36,232 bases of DNA from NCBI GenBank assembly GCA_021463905.1, contig JAJTZA010000151.1, forward strand, positions 1-36,232, in the 5' to 3' direction. The translations under genes were made by a program, and so were the position numbers. Under the pieces are notes generated by a model. It made no database searches and was not told the DNA's origin. It saw only the letters and a list, made by a program, of their open reading frames with translations. The DNA comes from Terrimicrobiaceae bacterium. GTDB taxonomy: Bacteria > Verrucomicrobiota > Verrucomicrobiia > Chthoniobacterales > Terrimicrobiaceae. This document shows, piece after piece, positions 30,960 to 36,232 of this stretch (the first letter of the stretch is position 1; the number at the start of each line of letters is the position of its first letter).

Positions 30960-32459
30960 CTATAACCACGCCGCAAAAAGCAAAGCGAGAACAATGACAA
31001 GGAGTGCGCCGCAGGCGACCGGCCAATGGCGTAATGTGGTGTCGAGGTGTCCGAGTGCGCGGGCTGCTCCCTGGGCGGTGCGAACCGCCGGTGTCGCCAG
31101 GGCAAGGATGTCACCGGCAGGGATTTTGGGAATCCGGATGCGGCGCAAAAACACACCGGCGGTTCCGCCAAGCAGAACCGGCCAGAGGGTTTTCCAAAGC
31201 GCGACGGGTGCCACCACATCGCTCCAGGAGAGTCCTGTCATCGAGAGCGCAACCCACGGGAATGCGATGCACGCGACAGCTCCCAACAGCCACGGCGCAA
31301 GCCCTCCGCCGGATGACACCGCAGGGTTTTTCCGCGCATCGGCCAGCCGGAATAGGAAATGGGTCATCAGCAGGGCGGTTCCCGCCGCCGAAAGCGAGGC
31401 CAGAGTGGCCGCCGGGCCATAGCCAAAGGGCGCTTTTACAGCGAGCTTGGCCAGTGCGCCTCCGGTAAGGGGCAAGCCAGCAAGGCCCAGCCCGATCAAA
31501 GCCGCCGGTGCCACGGTCAAAGACGGCCTCGCCGCACACGCGCCCACTGCAAGAAAGAGCACTCCCTTGGCCAGAACATGATGCGCTCCGTAAAATGCAG
31601 CGAGAGTGGCGACGCTGCCGTCATGCGTCGCTACTCCCATGCCAATGATGACGGCCAGAAAACCCATCTGGCTCACGCTGGAATAGGCGAGGATGGTCTT
31701 CGGATGGCACTGGGTCAGGCCGACGGCCACGCCATAGAATGCGCCACAAAACCCCACGGTGACGAGCAGCCCACCCCACATGACGGGCGTTGTTTCCATC
31801 GGCAAAAAGCGCAGCAGCCCGATAATTCCAGCCTTAACCGCCGCGCCACTCAGCACAGCCGCCGCCGGAATGGGTGCCGCAGTGTAGCTGAGCGGCATCC
31901 AAAAATGCAGGGGCAACAGCGCAATCTTGGCACCAAATCCGGCGATCAACAATGCTGTGGCAATCGGCGGCAACGGCATCACACCACGCGACAAGATCAC
32001 AAAAGCCGCCAGCAGCAGGTTTTCTCCCAGGATGGCAAATCCAAGATAAATCCTCCCCGCCCTCCTCGCGGGAGGTGTCCCTTCGCTAACCACCAGGCCA
32101 TAAGCGGGCAGGCTCACAAGCGCATAGAAAACCAGAAAGCCAACCCGATCCTCCACAAGGAACACACCCAGGCTCCCGGTGAGCGTGAGCAGCCAACAGG
32201 CGATGAAACCCACGCCGGGCCGTCCCCCGGGGAAATAGGACGGCACCGCCCACCCGCCGATGCTCCAAAGCGCCGCCGCCGCCCCCAGCAGGAGAGTCAC
32301 CGGTGCGCCGACATCCTCGAAAAACACCAAAATGAAAGCAGGCAGGGGCGCAAGCCAGAGCAGTCTCGGCAGCCATTTCCGAAGCGGACGGATCAACAGC
32401 CCGCAAAGCAGGAACATCGGCCAGCCAAGTGCGATCATCGAAAATGGTTTCATGGTCAT
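30960..32459 (-). CDS. Second NuoM/MrpD-like antiporter subunit
   Basis: This 499-residue polytopic membrane protein belongs to the proton-conducting membrane transporter family shared by complex I NuoL/M/N and Mrp A/D. Typical pieces are GFGAKIALLPLHFWMPLSYTAA, VKAGIIGLLRF, TILAYSSVSQMGF and AHHVLAKGVLF. It lies last in the Mrp operon, overlapping the preceding MrpD gene by one base (TGATG). It probably takes the place that the long MrpA holds in other systems, but lacks the MrpA C-terminal part, which is found in the B-like gene instead. Confidence 0.85.
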   Translation of the reverse strand: MTMKPFSMIALGWPMFLLCGLLIRPLRKWLPRLLWLAPLPAFILVFFEDVGAPVTLLLGAAAALWSIGGWAVPSYFPGGRPGVGFIACWLLTLTGSLGVFLVEDRVGFLVFYALVSLPAYGLVVSEGTPPARRAGRIYLGFAILGENLLLAAFVILSRGVMPLPPIATALLIAGFGAKIALLPLHFWMPLSYTAAPIPAAAVLSGAAVKAGIIGLLRFLPMETTPVMWGGLLVTVGFCGAFYGVAVGLTQCHPKTILAYSSVSQMGFLAVIIGMGVATHDGSVATLAAFYGAHHVLAKGVLFLAVGACAARPSLTVAPAALIGLGLAGLPLTGGALAKLAVKAPFGYGPAATLASLSAAGTALLMTHFLFRLADARKNPAVSSGGGLAPWLLGAVACIAFPWVALSMTGLSWSDVVAPVALWKTLWPVLLGGTAGVFLRRIRIPKIPAGDILALATPAVRTAQGAARALGHLDTTLRHWPVACGALLVIVLALLFAAWL

Positions 32460-33928
32460 CAGGGGCGCATCTCCGTGATTTGAGGACGTCCGATATCGAG
32501 AAGCTCGAGGACTTTTTTCGAAAATCCACCCAAAAGAAGGGCACAGACAGCCAGAGCCAGCACCACCCACTCCCGGAGACGGGGAATGGCAGCCGCCGGT
32601 TGAATCCCTTCCACCAGCGTCGGTCGCACCGCGCGAAACATGTAGCCGCCTGCCAACAGGCCACCACATAAAATCACCACAACCCACCACCACTGCCCCG
32701 CAGAAAACGCCGCCGAAAGCAGTTGCCACTTAGCCATAAATCCGCCGGTGGGCGGGACACCCACCAGCGATAAGGCCGCCAACACAAATGCACAGGTCGT
32801 CAAGGGCAGTGCGCGTCCCATCCCGCGCAGCCCGTCAAGCCGGTCGCTTCCCGCCACTTCCGCCATCAACCCCGCCCCAAGGAACATGGACGCCTTGGCA
32901 AAGGCGTGCGCTGCCGCCTGCAGCATGCCACCGGAGAGCGCACCCACGTGTCCGGCCAGCGGAAACATGAGGAACAGATAGCCGATCTGGGCTACGGTGG
33001 AATAAGCGATGAGGAGCTTGAGGCGTTCCTGTTTCAGCGCCAGCACACCCCCTACCACGATGGCTCCAGCACCCATCGCGCCAAGCAGTTGCCCCGTCCT
33101 CATCCCCGCCTGCCCAGGCACAGTGTCGAACCACAAGCGCACGGTGAGAAAAAATGAACCCTTCACCACCAGCGCAGAAAGCAGCGCACTGGCGGAGGGC
33201 GGCGCACCACCATGCGCGGGCGGCAGCCAAAGATGCAGAGGAAAAAGCGCCGTTTTTGCCGCCAGACCCGACGTCATCAAGGCCACCGCCACCCAAAGTG
33301 GCATCCCGGGTTCATACCGAACCAACCCCGACAGTTTGGTAATGTCCAGTGTCCCATAGTTTCCGTAGAGCAGTGCCACCCCGAGCAGGTAAAGGGCGGA
33401 GCCGGTCAGCGCAAACAGCAGGTAGCGCAACGCCGCCTCCAGCGTGGCACGGGTTCCGGTCAGGCAAACCAAAGGCACCGCCGCGAAGGTCAGGAGCTCC
33501 AACGCGACGTAGAGATTGAAAAAATCATTGCCTAGAAAGATCGCGTTCATCGCGCAGCTCACGGCCAGCAGGAGCGACCAAAAGGCCAGCGACCTGCGCG
33601 TTTCCACGCCACCGCGCCTGACCGCGAACTCGTTCGGCGCATAAACACCCACAGCCAGCGCCACCACAGCGGCAGTGATAAGCATGACGACAGACAATCC
33701 GTCCGCGCGCAATTGGATGCCCAACGGCGCAGTCCACCCACCGGAGGAATAGGTGACAGCCCGTCCGGTCCGACAAACCGCGCCGCCGATCCCCACCGCA
33801 ACCGCAAAGTTGCCGACGAGCACAGCCAATGAAATCCCCCGCGCCTGCCGCCCGCCACCGACCACAACCAAGAGGATGCCCGCCACCGGCAGCGTCAAAA
33901 CCAGAATCAAAAGCGCCGCCGAACTCAT
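32459..33928 (-). CDS. mrpD: Mrp-type Na+/H+ antiporter subunit D
   Basis: This 489-residue membrane protein of the NuoM/MrpD family shows LELLTFAAVPLVCLTG, LAAKTALFPLHLWLPPAHGG with the key Lys, SALLSALVVKGSFFLTVR, LKLLIAYSTVAQIGY and HAFAKASMFL. It forms the proton channel of the Mrp complex, exchanging internal Na+ for protons. ATGA overlap with mrpC (33925-33928). The last residues end with TEMRP. The subunit follows C as in standard Mrp order. Confidence 0.92.
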   Translation of the reverse strand: MSSAALLILVLTLPVAGILLVVVGGGRQARGISLAVLVGNFAVAVGIGGAVCRTGRAVTYSSGGWTAPLGIQLRADGLSVVMLITAAVVALAVGVYAPNEFAVRRGGVETRRSLAFWSLLLAVSCAMNAIFLGNDFFNLYVALELLTFAAVPLVCLTGTRATLEAALRYLLFALTGSALYLLGVALLYGNYGTLDITKLSGLVRYEPGMPLWVAVALMTSGLAAKTALFPLHLWLPPAHGGAPPSASALLSALVVKGSFFLTVRLWFDTVPGQAGMRTGQLLGAMGAGAIVVGGVLALKQERLKLLIAYSTVAQIGYLFLMFPLAGHVGALSGGMLQAAAHAFAKASMFLGAGLMAEVAGSDRLDGLRGMGRALPLTTCAFVLAALSLVGVPPTGGFMAKWQLLSAAFSAGQWWWVVVILCGGLLAGGYMFRAVRPTLVEGIQPAAAIPRLREWVVLALAVCALLLGGFSKKVLELLDIGRPQITEMRP

Positions 33929-34218
33929 GGTTCGCCCTCCTCCTCATCATCCTCGTCGAGCCGTCGGATCAGTGCCACGCCCAGTGCTGTGGCGGAGAAT
34001 GCCACCACGATGCCGGTAATAACCAGTGCCTGAGGCACGGGATCCGCGACAAGCCCCGCCGCCGCCCCACGTCGGGCGATCACGCCAAGGAGTAGAAAAA
34101 TTCCGCTGCCCAGCACGTTGAAGGACAGGATTTTCCGCAGCGCTGATGAATGGACGATCAGCCCGTAAAGCCCGAGGCCCACGAGACATGCCGCCGTAAA
34201 ACCGAAGATTTCACTCAT
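33925..34218 (-). CDS. mrpC: Mrp-type Na+/H+ antiporter subunit C
   Basis: This 97-residue protein with three membrane segments is NuoK-like: CLVGLGLYGLIVHSSALRKI, LGSGIFLLLGVIAR and PVPQALVITGIVVAFSATAL, with an acidic tail. The PQALVITGIV stretch is typical of MnhC/MrpC. ATGA overlaps on both sides couple it to the B-like and D genes. Confidence 0.94.
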   Translation of the reverse strand: MSEIFGFTAACLVGLGLYGLIVHSSALRKILSFNVLGSGIFLLLGVIARRGAAAGLVADPVPQALVITGIVVAFSATALGVALIRRLDEDDEEEGEP

Positions 34219-35144
34219 GGCCTCCTCCCCGGTGGCCCCACCACCAACAGCACCAGGGTCAGTGCGATGGAAAGCGTCATGGCGACCTCAATGACTACGA
34301 TCACCGGTTTGGCCAGACCATCAGGGTAAGCGAGAAAATCCCCGGCCCCCCAAAACCCGCCAAAACCCACGATAAGAAAAACCGCGATCCCCGCAACCAC
34401 CGCCCACCGCAACCACCCGCTTCCGACGAGCGGAGGTCTCGCCACGCCGGCAAAAAAGGCCAGCAGCCCCATCGCGGCAATGAGCGCCCCGCCCGCAAAG
34501 GCCCCACCCGGTTCGTCGGCACCTACCCAAAAGAGATAAATGCCAACCAACACACCCACCGGAACCAGCACCCGCGCCAAAAGAAGAAGCGGGCCGCTCG
34601 TTTGTGTGGAAAAATCGAAGTCCGGACGCCCGCCCCAAAAATGATCCCGGCCCAGCGACCACACCGCCACCAAAGCAAGCAGCAGAACGACTTTTTCGAG
34701 CATGGTGTCCAGAGCGCGGTAAGCCATGAGCACAGCAGTGGCCGGGTTGCCCATGCCCGTGAATGCCAGCGATTCCTTAGCAGCCGGAGCCAATGTGGGT
34801 GCCTCGTCCGGCAGCATGAGCACAACAAGCATGAGCCCAGCCGTCACGATTGCCGCCAGAACCGCCGCAATGAACCGCACCCCCCATGACGGCAGCACCT
34901 CCATTTTAGCCCTCATCTGCACACTGGCACTAAGCAGCAGCACCCCGGTCACACCCCCTCCCACCGCTGCCTCCGTCAGGGCGACATCCGGTGCGGCAAG
35001 AGCCACCCATGCCAACGAAAGCAACAACCCAAAAGCCGTGAACCCCACCACCGCCGCAAAATGCCGACGCGTCACCACAGCAAACCCGGCCACCACCAAC
35101 AATAACGCCGACAACCCGGCAAACAAACCATAGACCGCATTCAT
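34215..35144 (-). CDS. Fused DUF4040 (MbhD-like) and MnhB-type antiporter subunit
   Basis: This 309-residue membrane protein has two parts. The first (about 1-100) matches the DUF4040/MbhD module: GFTAFGLLLSLAWVALAAPD and VALTEAAVGGGVTGVLLL. The rest matches MnhB/MrpB: GNPATAVLMAYRALDTMLEK, PDFDFSTQTSG, FWVGADEPGGAFAGGALIAA. In standard Mrp operons the first module is the C-terminal end of MrpA; here it is joined to B, as an Mbh-like layout would suggest. ATGA overlaps on both sides. Start at 35144 (MNAVYG); a longer frame overlaps mrpG. Confidence 0.87.
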   Translation of the reverse strand: MNAVYGLFAGLSALLLVVAGFAVVTRRHFAAVVGFTAFGLLLSLAWVALAAPDVALTEAAVGGGVTGVLLLSASVQMRAKMEVLPSWGVRFIAAVLAAIVTAGLMLVVLMLPDEAPTLAPAAKESLAFTGMGNPATAVLMAYRALDTMLEKVVLLLALVAVWSLGRDHFWGGRPDFDFSTQTSGPLLLLARVLVPVGVLVGIYLFWVGADEPGGAFAGGALIAAMGLLAFFAGVARPPLVGSGWLRWAVVAGIAVFLIVGFGGFWGAGDFLAYPDGLAKPVIVVIEVAMTLSIALTLVLLVVGPPGRRP

Positions 35145-35434
35145 GACCGGTCTTTTCCTCCCCGAACCTTCCGCGCGACCAATTGGGATGAGGCCGCACT
35201 CGCCGCCAATACCAACACCCACACAAGCACAAGCTTGAGTGCGCCAAACGGCCAGGCCACCTGCGGGAGCAAACCCAGGACGATCAGCCCCAAGCCGAGG
35301 TTGTCCGCCTTGGTCAACGCGTGCAGCCGGGACAACGTGTCCGGAAAGCGCAGCAGACCGACGGTTCCCGCGAGAAAGAACATCGCGCCGAGCGAGACGG
35401 CGATGCGCGTAAAAACATCCAATGCCTCTGACAT
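35141..35434 (-). CDS. mrpG: Mrp-type Na+/H+ antiporter subunit G
   Basis: This 97-residue protein with three membrane spans has the G signature LGAMFFLAGTVGLLRFPDTL, SRLHALTKADNLGLGLI. The GLLRFPD and LHA-TK-D patterns are diagnostic of MnhG/MrpG. It follows mrpF by three bases and overlaps the B-like gene. Confidence 0.95.
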   Translation of the reverse strand: MSEALDVFTRIAVSLGAMFFLAGTVGLLRFPDTLSRLHALTKADNLGLGLIVLGLLPQVAWPFGALKLVLVWVLVLAASAASSQLVARKVRGGKDRS

Positions 35435-35437
35435 GGC

Positions 35438-35710
35438 CTAATCCTCCTCCGTGCGCGCGGCTCGTCCGCTGCTTTTGGTGAAGGCCACCGCCGCCACGGC
35501 CGCCAGCAACGCAAACGTGAGTGCCACATCGAGTGCCGCAGCCGATTCCAAGCCCGCCGCCGTCAGCAACATCGCCGCGATCCCGCCCGAACCCAACAGT
35601 TGCGCCGCCATCATTCGATCCGCTCCGCGCGGCCCAAGCAAAACACGCGTCAGCCCGACGGCCACCGTAAGCAGGATAAAAACCCCAGCCAGCAGATAAA
35701 ACTCACGCAT
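35438..35710 (-). CDS. mrpF: Mrp-type Na+/H+ antiporter subunit F
   Basis: This 90-residue protein with three membrane spans reads YLLAGVFILLTVAVGLTRVL, LGPRGADRMMAAQLLGSGGI, ALDVALTFALLAAVA, with the GP-ADR motif typical of MnhF/MrpF. The ATG at 35710 overlaps the end of mrpE by eight bases. A longer frame to 36019 overlaps mrpE and is a shadow. Confidence 0.93.
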   Translation of the reverse strand: MREFYLLAGVFILLTVAVGLTRVLLGPRGADRMMAAQLLGSGGIAAMLLTAAGLESAAALDVALTFALLAAVAAVAFTKSSGRAARTEED

Positions 35711-36188
35711 CACCCATCTCCCCCAGCACCCGGCAAAGCCTCCTCTCCAGCTCCAGCATCTGCTCGGCCGTCGGCTGGTCTGTATCCAGGCAATGCAGCA
35801 CGCCCCGCCCCTCCGCCGTCTCCGCCACCGGCAGTGACCCCGGCAGCAGGCTGCCCAAAGCCAGCAGCCCATCGCGCCGCACCCCCCGGAGCAACACGCA
35901 GTCCACCTCGACAAACCCCGGACGCAATGGCAGCCGGGGATGAAACGCCCGTACCGCCACGTCCACCCCCGCCACCACGGAATTGCGGACAAAATACCAC
36001 GCCAGTGGCACCAAACCACCTACCCGCAGCCGAACGACGCCCGTCGGCCATAACCGCACGCTCAACCACGCCGCCAATACCGCCGCCGGCGCTCCGACAA
36101 TCCATCCCGTCACTTTGCCCCCGTCCAGCACAACCCAAAGCGCGGCAAAGAATACAGAACGCATCACCATCCGCCGATTTGCAGGCAC
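35703..36188 (-). CDS. mrpE: Mrp-type Na+/H+ antiporter subunit E
   Basis: This 161-residue protein opens the visible operon. Membrane segments (VFFAALWVVLDGG, GWIVGAPAAVLAAWLSVRL) are followed by a soluble C-terminal region with PLAWYFVRNSVVAGVDVAVR and CLDTDQPTAEQM. This arrangement matches MnhE/MrpE. Start may be ATG 36188, or the in-frame Mets at 36170 or 36164. The promoter would lie within the last 44 bp of the window or beyond it. Confidence 0.87.
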   Translation of the reverse strand: MPANRRMVMRSVFFAALWVVLDGGKVTGWIVGAPAAVLAAWLSVRLWPTGVVRLRVGGLVPLAWYFVRNSVVAGVDVAVRAFHPRLPLRPGFVEVDCVLLRGVRRDGLLALGSLLPGSLPVAETAEGRGVLHCLDTDQPTAEQMLELERRLCRVLGEMGDA

Positions 36189-36232
36189 AATCCACGCGCC
36201 GTCAATCCCAAAGCCAGCACTGAACCCACTCA

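Noticed and set aside
1-36232. CRISPR array or cas genes
   Set aside because: No regularly spaced repeats with equal spacers and no Cas-like protein were seen.
1-36232. tRNA or rRNA genes
   Set aside because: No cloverleaf-like sequence or rRNA stretch was noticed; a covariance search would be needed to be sure.

Overview
The window is chromosomal DNA of a GC-rich Gram-negative bacterium. A Verrucomicrobiota (Opitutae-like) or related PVC-group host is my best guess. The clues are a futalosine-type menaquinone gene (mqnC), a fragment of a PEP-CTERM protein, lipoprotein and periplasmic gene products, and short hairpin repeats between genes. No rRNA or tRNA gene was seen, so the taxonomic call is inference only.

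Layout. (1) 1-11450 is a conserved housekeeping block: the ispH tail, a YhaM-like OB/HD exoribonuclease, an amino-acid-type ABC substrate-binding lipoprotein, nfeD (reverse strand) divergent from mnmE, then pyrD, mqnC, a CCA-adding/poly(A) polymerase gene and a Sco-like gene lacking its cysteines. Two complete toxin-antitoxin (TA) modules interrupt this block: vapBC at 2843-3477 and brnTA at 8767-9301. Each is bracketed by a direct repeat of the 3' end of the gene just upstream (78 bp and 61 bp, one mismatch each). (2) 11450-19690 is an accessory region whose genes run almost entirely on the minus strand: a decayed PIN toxin, an intact VapC-type module, relics of hipB, hipA and hsdR, a GNAT acetyltransferase, a TrpF-like paralogue, a truncated PIN toxin, two truncated SRAP peptidase copies, two unknown AT-richer genes, an IS4-family element with a frameshifted transposase, and a PEP-CTERM tail. 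Several short interspersed repeats lie against stop codons here. (3) 19691-24206 (+) is a metabolic operon: epimerase-like protein, DapA-like aldolase, split L-serine dehydratase (beta then alpha), MarR regulator and small GNAT. (4) 24238-29028 (-) is a sugar-acid operon: KdgK-type kinase, Ldh2-type oxidoreductase, 6-phosphogluconate dehydrogenase and D-2-hydroxyacid dehydrogenase. A small transposase scrap follows. (5) 29279-36188 (-) holds a lipase-like lipoprotein behind a seven-gene Mrp/Mbh-type Na+/H+ antiporter operon (E-F-G-B-C-D-D').

The most interesting signal is the repeated architecture of the two TA insertions. In both, the tail of the upstream gene is duplicated on the far side of a single TA module, and the original downstream neighbour resumes directly after the second copy. 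No recombinase is carried. I know of no standard transposition process that leaves 60-80 bp duplications, so this may be an integration or DNA-capture route worth testing. A second, weaker signal is a repeat that begins at, or within a few bases of, the stop codons of three unrelated accessory genes. It resembles integron cassette ends in position but not in consensus.
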